A stretch of DNA of 64,000 bases from an uncultured Alphaproteobacteria bacterium (GCA_929200315.1 CAKMZB010000010.1:16515-80514), one strand, 5' to 3'. Counted from the stretch's first letter, positions 28,561-38,128 are shown. Program-made: numbers and translations. Notes: generated by a model from the letters alone, not told the origin.

Positions 28561-28838
28561 TCCTCACTGTCCCAGGTGTCGATGGCGAGACCGCCAAAGC
28601 GCAAGGTGATGAATTCCTGCATTCGTGCCATGGCCTGGATTGCCACCAATGCAAGGAGCGGCATTAGCGAGAAGGCCATAAAGGTAGCGGCGGTGGTGGA
28701 TATCCAACCCAGCGTGAACGTCGCAACAAAAAGAGCTGCCACGAAAGTCACGATCCCGGCCACGGAAAAGGCGATGAGTCTTGCATGGCGAAACCAGCTT
28801 TGCGGTTTTCGGCTAGGTGGGAAGAGGCGGTTTAACAT
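28557..28838 (-). CDS. Small two-helix membrane protein, likely symporter partner (DUF485/DUF4212-like position)
   Basis: A 93-residue protein with a basic N-terminus (MLNRLFPPSRKPQSWFRHAR), two membrane segments (about 22-43 and 48-68) and a polar tail ending DTWDSEE. In ActP-type systems a DUF485 or DUF4212 protein of this size precedes the symporter gene; position, ATGA overlap and topology match, but sequence similarity is weak. The start at 28838 has no clear ribosome-binding site, so it could be wrong by a few codons. Confidence 0.6.
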   Translation of the reverse strand: MLNRLFPPSRKPQSWFRHARLIAFSVAGIVTFVAALFVATFTLGWISTTAATFMAFSLMPLLALVAIQAMARMQEFITLRFGGLAIDTWDSEE

Positions 28839-29019
28839 AAGGTTGGGTGTTGAAGATCCTTTGTTCCCTTGTGCCGGTGGGCGAAGTCTCGCGCAAGCGC
28901 AGCAAAGCGCACAGCCCCAGAGCGTCGTGCCCCATTCGAGGCCAGTTTGCGCCAATCTGCGCCTTGGCTTACGAAGGAAAACAGGGCGTTGTCACAGCCG
29001 CCTTTGGGAGAGAGCAAAC

Positions 29020-29721
29020 GTGAGCGATATTGCGCAGCCAGATAGTGTCAGCGGGGGGGCAGGGGCGCCAACCCGCCTTGTGATCGTTGACGACCATCCG
29101 CTCTTCCGCGCCGCGTTGGCGCAAGTCATTCCTCAATGCCTCGATAATGCGCAGATCGAAGAGGCCGACAGTTTTGAGGCGCTGAACGCAAAGCTGGCCG
29201 AAGGGCCCTTGCCCGATTTGGTTATGCTGGATCTCACAATGCCGGGCGTCAGTGGCTTTTCCAGCCTCATATCCCTGCGCGCACGGCACCCGGACATGCC
29301 GGTCATTGTTGTATCGGCGCGCGACGACGGCGCAACTATCCGCCGGGCATTGGATCTCGGTGCTTCGGGCTTTATCTCCAAATCTTCCAACGTCACTACA
29401 ATGCGCGAAGCCGTGCTGGCAGTGCTGGACGGAGACATTTTCACGCCGGAATTCGATGGAGATGATGAAGAGACCGATGCGGAAATCGCCGATCTTCTAG
29501 AGCGGCTCGCCACACTGACACCGCAGCAGACCCGTGTGCTTGGGATGCTTGGTGAAGGCCTCCTCAACAAGCAAATCGCCTATGAGCTATCTGTCTCCGA
29601 AGCGACGGTGAAGGCGCATGTCTCTGCTGTACTCTCCAAGCTCAATGTGGACAGCCGCACCCAGGCGGTGATCCAGCTTTCCAAGCTTAATTTTGAAGCT
29701 ACGGCCCAGCCACTGATTTAA
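29020..29721 (+). CDS. NarL/LuxR-family response regulator (CrbR/AgmR-like)
   Basis: A 233-residue two-component regulator. The receiver spans about 15-130: acidic pocket VIVDDHPLF, phosphoacceptor Asp in LVMLDLTMPG, and the Lys of GFISKSS. The LuxR HTH is about 165-225 (LTPQQTRVLGMLGEGLLNKQ and LSVSEATVKAHVSAVLSKL). The start is a GTG at 29020 behind GGGAGAGAG; the open frame upstream is non-coding in character. It converges with, and overlaps by 4 bp, the large hybrid kinase gene that is its evident partner. CrbS/CrbR-type pairs control acetate uptake and acs, and the neighbouring symporter genes fit that role. Confidence 0.87.
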   Translation: MSDIAQPDSVSGGAGAPTRLVIVDDHPLFRAALAQVIPQCLDNAQIEEADSFEALNAKLAEGPLPDLVMLDLTMPGVSGFSSLISLRARHPDMPVIVVSARDDGATIRRALDLGASGFISKSSNVTTMREAVLAVLDGDIFTPEFDGDDEETDAEIADLLERLATLTPQQTRVLGMLGEGLLNKQIAYELSVSEATVKAHVSAVLSKLNVDSRTQAVIQLSKLNFEATAQPLI

Positions 29722-32700
29722 CCTGCTGAGGCTTTTTGCCGGGCGAAGGTGGAAAGAAGCGCGCGCAGGGCGGCGGGTTTAACCGGCTTCTGCAGCATTG
29801 GCACCTGTGCTTCGGCAGCCTTGGCGGCGACCTCCGGAGAGCGATCGGCAGTGAGCAAGATGGCGGGGAGCTCGCCCCCATGGCGCGCGCGCAAGGCGGC
29901 GATGACATCGAGGCCGGTTTCATTGTCGAGATGGTAATCGGCAACAACGGCATCAGGCTTCTCGGCCTTGCAGGCTTCGTCCAGATCAGCACTTGCCTGC
30001 GGATCGCAACCCCAGCGTGACAGTAGGTTGAGCATGCCGTCACGTATTACGGCCTCGTTATCGACGCAGAGGACATTGAGTCCGGCCATGCTCTTTGCAG
30101 TGTTCGCGGTGGGGCTGGGCGTGGCAGGTCCTTCCTTAGGCTTGTTGGTAGAGGGCGCTTTGGCGCGTGGCAGGCGGAGAGTGAAAGTGGAGCCCGCGCC
30201 AAGGGTGCTTTGCAGCGCCAAATCATGGTCGAGCGCGCGGGTTAAACGGTCGACGATGGAAAGACCAAGACCGAGTCCGGGCGCGCGATCGCGGCCAGAT
30301 TTGAGCCGCGTGAATTCCTGATAGACCAGCGCCTGTTCTTCTAGGCTCATCCCGCAACCGCTGTCGGTGACGGTGATTGTCGCTCCGTGCCCCTTTGCGG
30401 CGGCGATCAGGCTGACCTTGCCTTCCTCGGTGTATTTCAGCGCGTTTGAAAGCAGGTTCTGCAGCAAGCGACGCAGCAGAGCCGGGTCGGAACGGACCCA
30501 GATATTGGCGTCGTCGACATGGAGTTTCAGACCCTTCTCTTCAGCAAGCGGTTGCGCTTCGCGCTCAAGGCGTGAGAAGAGGGCTTGCAGATTGACGGCT
30601 CGTGGTGTGGCCTCTTGCCCACCCGCATCAAGGCGGGAGATGGCGAGGACGGCTTCCAGAATCTCCTCAACTGATTCCAGCGCACTGTCGACGTTTCCGG
30701 CGAGTTGCGCGCTTTTGCCGTCCACTCCCTCAGCAAGGCTGGTGGCGTAAAGGCGCGCAGCATTGAGGGGTTGGAGAATGTCATGACCAACTGCGGCAAG
30801 AAACCGGGTCTTGCCCGCATCTGCCGCTTCGGCAGCTTCTCTCGCTGATGCGAGGTCGTGGTTGAGGGCAGAGAGTGCGGCGGTGCGTTCCCGCACCCTT
30901 TCCTCTAGGCTTTCGTTTGCAACACGAAGGGCCCGGGCGGCCTCCACGCTCTGCGTCGTATCGCTCCAGGACACAACGATCCCGCCCTCCGGCAAGGGCT
31001 GCGAGAGCACTTCAATCACCGTTGGTGGGGCGTCGGTCACCGGGCTTGCAATCTGCAACTCCCAGCGTTCACCGGTCTGCAAGAGTCGCTCGGCAATGGT
31101 CTGTGCGTCTGCATCCTCATCCACGGCACCCTCGGCAATGCCCTCACAAATATCAGCAAGGCGGGTGCCGGGTTGGCCATAATATTCCGGCAACCGCAGC
31201 AAGTTACGGAAGCGGCGGTTCCAGATGGAGAGCTCGAGCTTGGCATCAAAAACGGCCAACCCCTGGTCCACTTGATCGATGGCGGTGTGGAGCAGATCGC
31301 GGTTTTCGCGCAGTGCTCTTGAAGCATCATCAAGAAGTTGCAGCGTTTCCTGTGGCGCCGCGTCGTGTCGACGAAGTAGGAGCGACATAACGAGGCGAGC
31401 CGAGGCTGCCCCAATGGCGGCGGTGAGAGACCGCTCTGCAAAGATAATGTCGTCGCCGCTTGCCAGCGAGCGAGGGGAGGTCAGTCCATTGTTTTCGCGA
31501 CGATCTTTTGCCTCAAACGCGCGTTCGGTCCGCTCATAGCCGAGATAGTTGGCAACCGTCGCTTTCAACTCTGCCAGTGTTACCGCGGAGCTTGTACCTT
31601 GCGATGGACGAGGGTCGAAGCCGCCGGGCTCCAACGCAAAAGCCATTGCCTGGACCCGCTCACTATGGCTCGGTTTTCGAAGCAACGACACGGCGCAAAA
31701 GGTGAGGACATTCAGGGCAAGGCTGAGCAGCGTGCCGTGGACCAACGGTGTTGCGTCAAGGCCGAACATTGCCTGTGGACGCAGCCATGTAAGACCCGCC
31801 GGGCCGGAAAGGAGGAGCGGCGCGTCGGCAGCCAACAGGGTTGGCAGGAAGAGTGTATAGACCCAAACCGCAAAGCCCACCGCCATACCCCACCCGGCTC
31901 CCGCCGCGGTACCTTTGCGCCATATCAGCGCGCCAAAAAAGGCGGGGGCGAATTGCGCGATGGCAGCGAAAGCAAGAAGGCCGATCGACGCCAGCGCCGC
32001 TCCATCTCCGACAACCCGCACATAGGTGTAGGCGAGGATCAGAATAGCGAAGATCGCTGTACGGCGGATGTTCAGCAACAGCGGACCCATATTGCCTGCC
32101 CAACGCTGTCGCCCCGCCAACATGAGAGGCAGGACGAGGTTGTTTGAGACCATGATCGCCAGCGCCACGCTCGCCACAATCACCATGGCCGTTGCCGCGG
32201 AAAGTCCACCTATGAAGACGAGGGTGGAGAGGACGTTTGCGTTGACTGAAATCGGCAGCGAGAGAACGTAGGTGTCTGCGTCAACCTGCGCGCCGAAGGT
32301 CACCAACCCGGCAATGGATACCGGTACGACGAACAGATTGATGAGCACCAGATAGGTCGGAAACATCCACCGCGCGGCGCGGGTTTCGCGCGGATCGCCG
32401 TTCTCCACCACCGCCATGTGGAATTGCCGGGGCAGGAGGAGGAAGGCGCAGAAGGACAGCACCGTTATGACGGCAAAGCGCGTCATGTCCGGCAATTGTG
32501 TGAAGGGTCCAAGCACATCGCGCTTGGCTGCGGCCTGGGCCACAAGGTCTTGGGGACCATCAAAGAGAACGAACAGTGTAAAGAAGCCGACGCACAGAAA
32601 GGCGACGAGTTTTACTACCGATTCCGTCGCCACCGCCAGCACCAGCCCAGCCTGGTGTTCCGTTGCATCGGCGTGGCGGGTGCCGAAGAGCACAGCAAAG

Positions 32701-33218
32701 AACGCCAGGAGCAATGCCAGGATGAGGCCGGTGTCGAATTGCGGTAGATTTTCAATAAACGCTCCAGCCGGTTCGCCCATCACCATCGTTTCGATAGAGG
32801 ACGAGATCGCCTTAAGCTGAAGCGCAATATAAGGCACCGTACCCATTACCGCGATCAAGGCAGCAAGCGCACCGACTACTGTGCTCTTGCCGTAGCGGGC
32901 GGCGATGAAATCGGCAACGGACGTCACGCGCTCAGCCTTCGAGACGGCAATGATATGGGCGAAGATACGATGCCCCACAGTCACCGCCAGAATTGGCCCG
33001 ACATAAATGGCCAGGAATTCAAACCCCGCCGTGGCGGCTAACCCCACCGAGCCGAAAAACGTCCAGGACGTGCAGTAGATCGCCAGCGATAGGGAATAGG
33101 TGAGGGGCGAACCCTTCCGCATGGGTTTGCCCGCACGCCGTCGGTCGCCATAGGAGGCGATGGCGAAGAGCGACAGGACGTAGCCAAGGGCTGCAAGAAT
33201 TGCGAACCAACCGGACAC
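29718..33218 (-). CDS. Symporter-fused hybrid histidine kinase (CrbS/NahK-like)
   Basis: A 1166-residue sensor. Residues about 1-560 form an SSS-type transporter domain (YGDRRRAGKPMRKGSPLTYSL split here by its helices; SVADFIAARYGKSTVVGALA). A PAS domain follows at about 690-800 (AIDQVDQGLAVFDAKLELSI). HisKA has the phospho-His in AAVGHDILQPLNAARL; the ATPase domain has the N box LLQNLLSNALKYTEEG, then DSGCGMSLEEQ and GLGLGLSIVDR. The C-terminal receiver has Asp in VVADYHLDN. The GTG at 33218 is chosen because GGGAGGGG lies just upstream; a frame extension to 33296 lacks one. The kinase likely senses flux of a carboxylate through its own transporter domain. Confidence 0.92.
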   Translation of the reverse strand: MSGWFAILAALGYVLSLFAIASYGDRRRAGKPMRKGSPLTYSLSLAIYCTSWTFFGSVGLAATAGFEFLAIYVGPILAVTVGHRIFAHIIAVSKAERVTSVADFIAARYGKSTVVGALAALIAVMGTVPYIALQLKAISSSIETMVMGEPAGAFIENLPQFDTGLILALLLAFFAVLFGTRHADATEHQAGLVLAVATESVVKLVAFLCVGFFTLFVLFDGPQDLVAQAAAKRDVLGPFTQLPDMTRFAVITVLSFCAFLLLPRQFHMAVVENGDPRETRAARWMFPTYLVLINLFVVPVSIAGLVTFGAQVDADTYVLSLPISVNANVLSTLVFIGGLSAATAMVIVASVALAIMVSNNLVLPLMLAGRQRWAGNMGPLLLNIRRTAIFAILILAYTYVRVVGDGAALASIGLLAFAAIAQFAPAFFGALIWRKGTAAGAGWGMAVGFAVWVYTLFLPTLLAADAPLLLSGPAGLTWLRPQAMFGLDATPLVHGTLLSLALNVLTFCAVSLLRKPSHSERVQAMAFALEPGGFDPRPSQGTSSAVTLAELKATVANYLGYERTERAFEAKDRRENNGLTSPRSLASGDDIIFAERSLTAAIGAASARLVMSLLLRRHDAAPQETLQLLDDASRALRENRDLLHTAIDQVDQGLAVFDAKLELSIWNRRFRNLLRLPEYYGQPGTRLADICEGIAEGAVDEDADAQTIAERLLQTGERWELQIASPVTDAPPTVIEVLSQPLPEGGIVVSWSDTTQSVEAARALRVANESLEERVRERTAALSALNHDLASAREAAEAADAGKTRFLAAVGHDILQPLNAARLYATSLAEGVDGKSAQLAGNVDSALESVEEILEAVLAISRLDAGGQEATPRAVNLQALFSRLEREAQPLAEEKGLKLHVDDANIWVRSDPALLRRLLQNLLSNALKYTEEGKVSLIAAAKGHGATITVTDSGCGMSLEEQALVYQEFTRLKSGRDRAPGLGLGLSIVDRLTRALDHDLALQSTLGAGSTFTLRLPRAKAPSTNKPKEGPATPSPTANTAKSMAGLNVLCVDNEAVIRDGMLNLLSRWGCDPQASADLDEACKAEKPDAVVADYHLDNETGLDVIAALRARHGGELPAILLTADRSPEVAAKAAEAQVPMLQKPVKPAALRALLSTFARQKASAG

Positions 33219-33374
33219 GGTTCCCCTCCCTCGCCCGTTTGTTGAAGCCCAATGGTCCCACGCCAGCAGCGACCTCACAAGAGCTGGCGGAGACAACGAT
33301 TTACATTGCTCCCAATCGCGCTACGGTTCCGCGCATTGGCCGCAAAGTGCCGCAAGTTGGAGAGGGAAATTGAG

Positions 33375-33794
33375 ATGATTGCAGAATTCAAGGAATTCAT
33401 CGCCAAGGGCAACGTCATGGACCTTGCTGTTGGTGTCATTATCGGCGGAGCTTTTGCGCTCATCACCGGTTCGCTTGTCAATGACGTCATCATGCCGATT
33501 ATCGGTGCAATCTTTGGCGGGCTTGATTTCTCCAATTATTTCATACCGCTGGCTGACGGTGTAACCGCTAGTTCACTGGAAGCGGCGCGTGAACAGGGCG
33601 CGGTGTTGGCCTATGGCAGCTTCCTGACTGTGGTGTTGAATTTCATCATCATCGCGTGGATCATCTTCCTCATGGTGCGCGGTGTGAACAACATGCGCCG
33701 CAAGGAAGAGGCAGCGCCGGAAGCTCCTGCAGCCCCCCCGGCTGATGTTGCGTTGCTGACGGAAATCCGCGATCTGCTCGCAAAAGGCCGCTAA
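33375..33794 (+). CDS. mscL: Large-conductance mechanosensitive channel
   Basis: Inner-membrane emergency valve that opens under hypo-osmotic stretch. 139 residues, family length. The N-terminal amphipathic helix [20 protein letters not shown] leads into TM1 ([20 protein letters not shown]), a periplasmic loop, TM2 (about 78-100) and a cytoplasmic C-terminal helix ([13 protein letters not shown]). The ATG at 33375 follows GGAGAGGG; the open frame from 33252 is not conserved. The choline and osmoprotectant genes further along the window fit the same osmotic theme but are not linked. Confidence 0.96.
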   Translation: MIAEFKEFIAKGNVMDLAVGVIIGGAFALITGSLVNDVIMPIIGAIFGGLDFSNYFIPLADGVTASSLEAAREQGAVLAYGSFLTVVLNFIIIAWIIFLMVRGVNNMRRKEEAAPEAPAAPPADVALLTEIRDLLAKGR

Positions 33795-33824
33795 GCCCGG
33801 CTAGCCGACCGAAGGACTGCCACA

Positions 33825-35000
33825 GTGCTTAACGATATGCGCCCCGCCGCGGCCAATCTCGACGACAGTGATATCGTCGGCGTGATGAACGCCGCTCGCG
33901 ACAAAGTGGGCATTGTCCCGCTTTGGGTGGGGGAAGGTGACCTGCCAACCCCCGACTTCATCATGGATGCGGCCAAGGCCGCGTTGGATGCCGGCGAAAC
34001 CTTTTACACGTGGCAGAGGGGCATTCCTGAACTGCGCGAGGCGCTGGCCGCCTACCACGTCCGCCATTTCGATCTGCCTCATGACCCGGAGCGGTTTTTC
34101 GTTACCGGTTCCGGCATGCAGGCAATCCAACTTGCCTTGCAGGCGGTTGCTGGGGAGGGCGATGAAGTGGTGATGCTCACGCCCTGCTGGCCGAACATCC
34201 ATTCCGCTTCGCAGATTGCTGGAGCAAAGCCCGTTCATGTCCCGCTCGATTTTTCTGAAAACGGATGGTCCCTTGATATGGACCGGCTGGCGGCCGCGAT
34301 CACGCCGCAAACGCGGGCGCTCTTCATCAACTCTCCATCGAACCCGACCGGCTTCACGCTGAGCGAAAGAGAATTGGCTGCGATCCTCGATCTGGCGCGC
34401 AAGAACAAAGTCTGGATCATAGCAGACGAGGTCTATCACCGCTTCATCTACGATCTGCAGCGATTTCCAAAGAGCCGTGCGCCGTCCTTCTTTGATGTGG
34501 CGGAACCGGATGATCCTGTCATCTTCGTCAACACGTTCTCCAAGAACTGGGCGATGACTGGCTGGCGCTGCGGATGGATTTCCGCTCCGCCTGCTTTGGG
34601 TCAGCTTTTTGAGAACCTTATCCAATATTCCACATCAGGCGTGCCGCCCTTCACCCAACGTGCGGCTGCAGCGGCACTGAATGAGGGGGAAGATTTTGTC
34701 ACCTTCCAGATCGAACGTGCGCGGTCGAACCGCGAGTTGATCTGCGATGCGCTCACCTCCACCGGTAAGGTGCATCTCACCAAGCCTGATGGCGCCTTCT
34801 ATCTCTTTTTCCGCATCGACGGGATGGAGGACAGCAAAGCAGCGTCCATGCGTATTATCGAAGAGGCTAATGTCGGCCTTGCGCCGGGGACCGGCTTTTA
34901 CACAGGCGGTGGGCCATTTCTGCGCCTGTGCTATCTGCGCGATCCAGCGCAAATCCGGGAAGGTGCCGAGCGGTTGTCCCGCTGGCTGAACAGCCTCTAG
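33825..35000 (+). CDS. Class I/II PLP-dependent aminotransferase
   Basis: Fold-type I aminotransferase of 391 residues. Substrate-side PLWVGEGDLPTPDFI near the N-terminus; INSPSNPTGFTLSERE; IADEVYHRFIYD with the Asp that pairs the cofactor nitrogen; and the Schiff-base Lys about residue 240 in NTFSKNWAMTGWRCGW. The Arg of FLRLCYLRD binds the substrate carboxylate. It starts 30 bp after mscL. The donor is unclear: the aspartate/alanine aminotransferase-like subgroup is broad. Its 3' end overlaps the convergent ClpP-like gene by 4 bp. Confidence 0.88.
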   Translation: MLNDMRPAAANLDDSDIVGVMNAARDKVGIVPLWVGEGDLPTPDFIMDAAKAALDAGETFYTWQRGIPELREALAAYHVRHFDLPHDPERFFVTGSGMQAIQLALQAVAGEGDEVVMLTPCWPNIHSASQIAGAKPVHVPLDFSENGWSLDMDRLAAAITPQTRALFINSPSNPTGFTLSERELAAILDLARKNKVWIIADEVYHRFIYDLQRFPKSRAPSFFDVAEPDDPVIFVNTFSKNWAMTGWRCGWISAPPALGQLFENLIQYSTSGVPPFTQRAAAAALNEGEDFVTFQIERARSNRELICDALTSTGKVHLTKPDGAFYLFFRIDGMEDSKAASMRIIEEANVGLAPGTGFYTGGGPFLRLCYLRDPAQIREGAERLSRWLNSL

Positions 35001-35845
35001 GTGCCTGCCGCCGGGCGCGGTTTGGGGAATGTTATCGGGTTTGGTGCGTTGGCGAGCCGGTGCCGCCGCAATTCTTCTTCTGTGAAGATATAGAGTTGCT
35101 CTGGCGGCGTCGCGAGGGCGTGGGTCCACAAACTGCTGTCGACTTCCATCCGGTCGAGCAGACGCAAGCAGAGCGCAGTGATGGATTGGGCGTTCTCCAT
35201 GCCCTGTTGCAGTGTGCCGGTCTGTGGTTCCGGTGCGTAAATCTGGTGAACGCCAATGAACGCACCTTCCCCGGCCGTCCGGCGCAGACCTCCGGCCAGG
35301 AGCAGCGGGCAGGAGGAGGCGCAATAACCACCGGCTGGCACGTGGGTTGCGACTCCCGCCATACGGATGGCTTCTGACATGGCAAGCGCATCAGAAACGC
35401 TGCCGCCGGGCGAGTGGAGATAGAGTTCGCCAATCTCTTTTTCGTTCTCCGCCAGGAAAGCCTCAAGCCGCGCCGCCGCGCCGGGGTCGATGCGGCCGAG
35501 CGCTGTTGCCCGCCCGCCCGATCCGCGCACAAATTGCATGGGTTCGGCCATAACTCCCTGGTCGAGTGGGCCGGTAAAGCCCGGTAATGTCGGTTGCTCG
35601 CGATTGGGTGCGATGGGGCGGGTGCGGGGGAGGTAGGGTCGTGTCTGGTCCCCCGGTTGCGGCAGGCTCATGGGGGCTGGTTGAAGGCGCTGGGAGCCCG
35701 GCGGGCCGTCCGGGCCGCGGGCGACGATCTCCCGCAGATCAACTCCAAGCGTCACGACGCAGAGTGCAAGGAGGCCGAGGAACACGCCGCGAAGCGCCCG
35801 CCCGTCTTTCAGGGTAGCTATGAGCGCGGTGAGAGGTCGCGCCAA
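34997..35845 (-). CDS. ClpP/crotonase-fold membrane-anchored serine-protease-like protein (COG3904-like)
   Basis: A 282-residue protein from a TTG at 35845, chosen because AAAGGA sits 8 bp upstream and the gene then begins 22 bp after its neighbour; the frame also extends to 35977 inside that neighbour. It has an N-terminal membrane helix (about 18-36, LRGVFLGLLALCVVTLG), a proline-rich linker, then a ClpP-like fold about 110-260: LYLHSPGGSVSDALAMSEAI, VPAGGYCASSCPLLLAGG with the Ser expected at the nucleophile position, and GVHQIYAPE supplying a candidate His. Such proteins are predicted periplasmic or membrane proteases, but activity is unproven. It probably acts with the coiled-coil membrane protein upstream. 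Confidence 0.75.
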   Translation of the reverse strand: MARPLTALIATLKDGRALRGVFLGLLALCVVTLGVDLREIVARGPDGPPGSQRLQPAPMSLPQPGDQTRPYLPRTRPIAPNREQPTLPGFTGPLDQGVMAEPMQFVRGSGGRATALGRIDPGAAARLEAFLAENEKEIGELYLHSPGGSVSDALAMSEAIRMAGVATHVPAGGYCASSCPLLLAGGLRRTAGEGAFIGVHQIYAPEPQTGTLQQGMENAQSITALCLRLLDRMEVDSSLWTHALATPPEQLYIFTEEELRRHRLANAPNPITFPKPRPAAGT

Positions 35846-35867
35846 GCCTGAGGTCCTTTCCGCCTCC

Positions 35868-37148
35868 TCAGGCACTGGAACGGTTGGCTGGGTTTGGCCG
35901 CGTTGGTGTGGATTGGGGTACGGGTCGTAGCGCTGGTTGCTCTTTGTGCAGGGCCGCGTCGCTCGCGCTTTCCTCAAGCTCGTGAAGCTGCTTGTAGAGC
36001 CGTACTGCGCGCATCATCTCGCTCGCCGTCACCTCATCGGCATCAAGCTGTTCGCCGTCGGCGCGGCGAATTGCGCTCTGCACAGTCATCAAAATGAGGA
36101 TCAGCACCGCTGGCAGAAGGTCGATGGAAATTGCCCCGGCCCAACTCGGTAGGAAATCACGGGCATAACGCAGCACGGCTTCCGGCGCTGAGAGTGGGGT
36201 GAAGCGTACCGGCTCCACCGCGGGTCGGGCGATGATAGTATCTGCAGCTGCTGCCAGGGCTGTTGCCTGTGCCTGTACCGCTTGTTCCACACGGCCAACC
36301 ACATCGCGCTGGCGGGAGGCAAGATCTGCATCAGCCCCATTGGCAACCGGTGCGATGAAGGATCGGGAGAGATCTTCCGCAGCACGCTTCACACTCGGTG
36401 CGATCGAGGATTGCTGAAGCGAGGCTATCGTGCCTGAAAGTGCAACCGCCTCTTCTGCAAAAGCGTTGGCGCGAAGGTCGACTGCACCGGCTTGGGAGAC
36501 CAGCTTGCGCATAGCTGCAAGGCGCTCGCCGCCTTCTTCAAAGAGTGTTGCCGTCTGCTCCTTGGAGTTCTCAATCTCGCTGCCGAGCGAGCTGAGCTGG
36601 CGTGACATTTGGGCAAGCAATTGCACCACTGTTCCTGAGCCGCTCGTGCCGGTCAGTGCTCCTGTACTTGCCTCCTCACGCGAGAGTTGTTGGAACCGCC
36701 GCGCCGCCAATTGTGTGTCTGGCAAGAGGCTTTGTGCGGCCAGCGCATTGTCATGCGCTTGTTCCAGCTTGCGTTGATATTGCTCGGTTGTATTGGCGAG
36801 ATGCTGTTCAAGCGCTGCTCCACCGGCAAGCGCCGCCGCGTTTAACCAGGACGACATGGCGATGATCATCGCCGATCCTACCATCATGGCAACAAACAAC
36901 GCGCCACGGCCCTCGCCCTTGGGAACATGGGGCATGAAACGCATGAGGTAGGACCAGAAGCCGTAGATGCCGACGGAAACGGCGACGGAATAGATGACAG
37001 CACCAAGAAAGATGATGGTGGGCGAGCCGTTCAGCAATTCGCGCACGCCAAGATAGGTGTAAACGCCGGAGGCAAGGGCGAGGATTGCCAGCGTCGCCGC
37101 CGTCATCGTTTCAAGTCCGCCTCGGGCTTTCTTCAGATCGCGTGACAC
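35868..37148 (-). CDS. Four-helix membrane protein with a long coiled-coil domain, unknown function
   Basis: A 426-residue protein I do not recognise. Three hydrophobic helices at about 16-35, 44-66 and 84-106 are followed by a long heptad-rich soluble segment about 110-330 (EQHLANTTEQYQRKLEQAHD, then LAQMSRQLSSLGSEIENSKE), a fourth helix about 348-368 (ISIDLLPAVLILILMTVQSA), and a charged, Pro-rich tail. The layout recalls chemoreceptor-like or cell-envelope scaffold proteins but has no HAMP or signalling tip. The start is a GTG at 37148 with GGGAG 8 bp upstream. It is followed 22 bp later by a ClpP-like membrane protein gene, which suggests a two-part envelope system. Confidence 0.6.
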   Translation of the reverse strand: MSRDLKKARGGLETMTAATLAILALASGVYTYLGVRELLNGSPTIIFLGAVIYSVAVSVGIYGFWSYLMRFMPHVPKGEGRGALFVAMMVGSAMIIAMSSWLNAAALAGGAALEQHLANTTEQYQRKLEQAHDNALAAQSLLPDTQLAARRFQQLSREEASTGALTGTSGSGTVVQLLAQMSRQLSSLGSEIENSKEQTATLFEEGGERLAAMRKLVSQAGAVDLRANAFAEEAVALSGTIASLQQSSIAPSVKRAAEDLSRSFIAPVANGADADLASRQRDVVGRVEQAVQAQATALAAAADTIIARPAVEPVRFTPLSAPEAVLRYARDFLPSWAGAISIDLLPAVLILILMTVQSAIRRADGEQLDADEVTASEMMRAVRLYKQLHELEESASDAALHKEQPALRPVPQSTPTRPNPANRSSA

Positions 37149-37335
37149 TTTTTAACTCCCAACAAGGCCTCATCAATCATGAGACGCCGATAAGCTGCTG
37201 ACAATGGCGGCAAATGCGCCGGCAATGGGGCACAAAACCAAACACCGACCATGGCGGGGCCATGACCGGTGCAATGGTCGCGAGGGATATCGCGGATCTG
37301 AAAGACGGGCCAAGGGCCCGCCTGCCGGATAAGTC

Positions 37336-37590
37336 TTAGTTACAGCGCGCTTCGTAGATGCGGCCATCTGCACCGCGGTAACGGCAATAGCCGCGACGTT
37401 CGGTGGACCGACCAATCAGCGCGCCGACAATAGCACCACCAGCGGTCGCAGCGGCGATCCCGCCGGCGCTTGCGCCGGAAACAGCGGCAATACCGCCGCC
37501 AAGTGCGCCACCGGCAACGGCGCCTTTTTCAGTTTGTGTGCAGGCTGCAAGCATCAGCAAGCCAGCAAAGAGTGCAATAATACGTGTCAT
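37336..37590 (-). CDS. Glycine-zipper small lipoprotein
   Basis: An 84-residue lipoprotein: signal MTRIIALFAGLLMLAAC with the lipobox LAAC (Cys 17). The mature part is a glycine-zipper membrane segment (VAGGALGGGIAAVSGASAGG and TAGGAIVGALIG) and a short C-terminal RRGYCRYRGADGRIYEARC with two further cysteines. Such proteins associate with the outer membrane; the function is unknown. The longer open frame reaching 37986 is not supported upstream of the lipoprotein signal. Confidence 0.75.
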   Translation of the reverse strand: MTRIIALFAGLLMLAACTQTEKGAVAGGALGGGIAAVSGASAGGIAAATAGGAIVGALIGRSTERRGYCRYRGADGRIYEARCN

Positions 37591-37750
37591 GTTCTCAAAT
37601 CCGTTTACGGTGCCATGGGACGCATAGCTTCGACTAAACATGCGACAATGCCAAGTGTTCCACACGAATGCGGCCAGGATTAATCTCATTTCAAAGCAGA
37701 TGGATCGTGCCCCTGGGGTATCCGCCCGTTCGATGCGAAGGAGAAATTTA

Positions 37751-38071
37751 ATGGAAGATCCAACAGAACCGATGCGGCAACAAGCCAGCGAATATCCCGG
37801 TGTCGATGAAGGGACATCCTGCACGCAGGCCTCCTTCAAGACTGGAGGCAAGGCATTTTTATTTGTCGGAGAGCAGGGCGGGCGTTTCAAAGCAATGTTC
37901 AAGCTGGCAGATTCCAAATCGCAGGCTACTGAACTTGCAAAGAAAAACCCAAAGGACATCCAGGTTGGCTCCGGTCCCTGGGTCACAGCTCGCTTCTCTG
38001 CTGACAGCCCTTTGCCCCAGAAAATATGGCAAAAATGGCTGGATGAGAGCTACAAGATAACGCGCAAGTGA
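37751..38071 (+). CDS. MmcQ/YjbR-family protein
   Basis: A 106-residue YjbR/MmcQ-like protein, a CyaY-like fold of unknown function often annotated as DNA-binding. Family features: PGVDEGTSCTQASFKTGGKA at about 16-35, then FKAMFKLADSKSQATELAKK and the closing PLPQKIWQKWLDESYKI. AAGGAG precedes the ATG at 37751 by 7 bp. It stands alone beside the tRNA-Thr gene. Codon and base composition is slightly more AT-rich than that of its neighbours. Confidence 0.75.
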   Translation: MEDPTEPMRQQASEYPGVDEGTSCTQASFKTGGKAFLFVGEQGGRFKAMFKLADSKSQATELAKKNPKDIQVGSGPWVTARFSADSPLPQKIWQKWLDESYKITRK

Positions 38072-38128
38072 CAATTGTACCGCCGAAACAACCGACGATA
38101 TGACGAGCCTGACTTTGGACTGGAAAAC

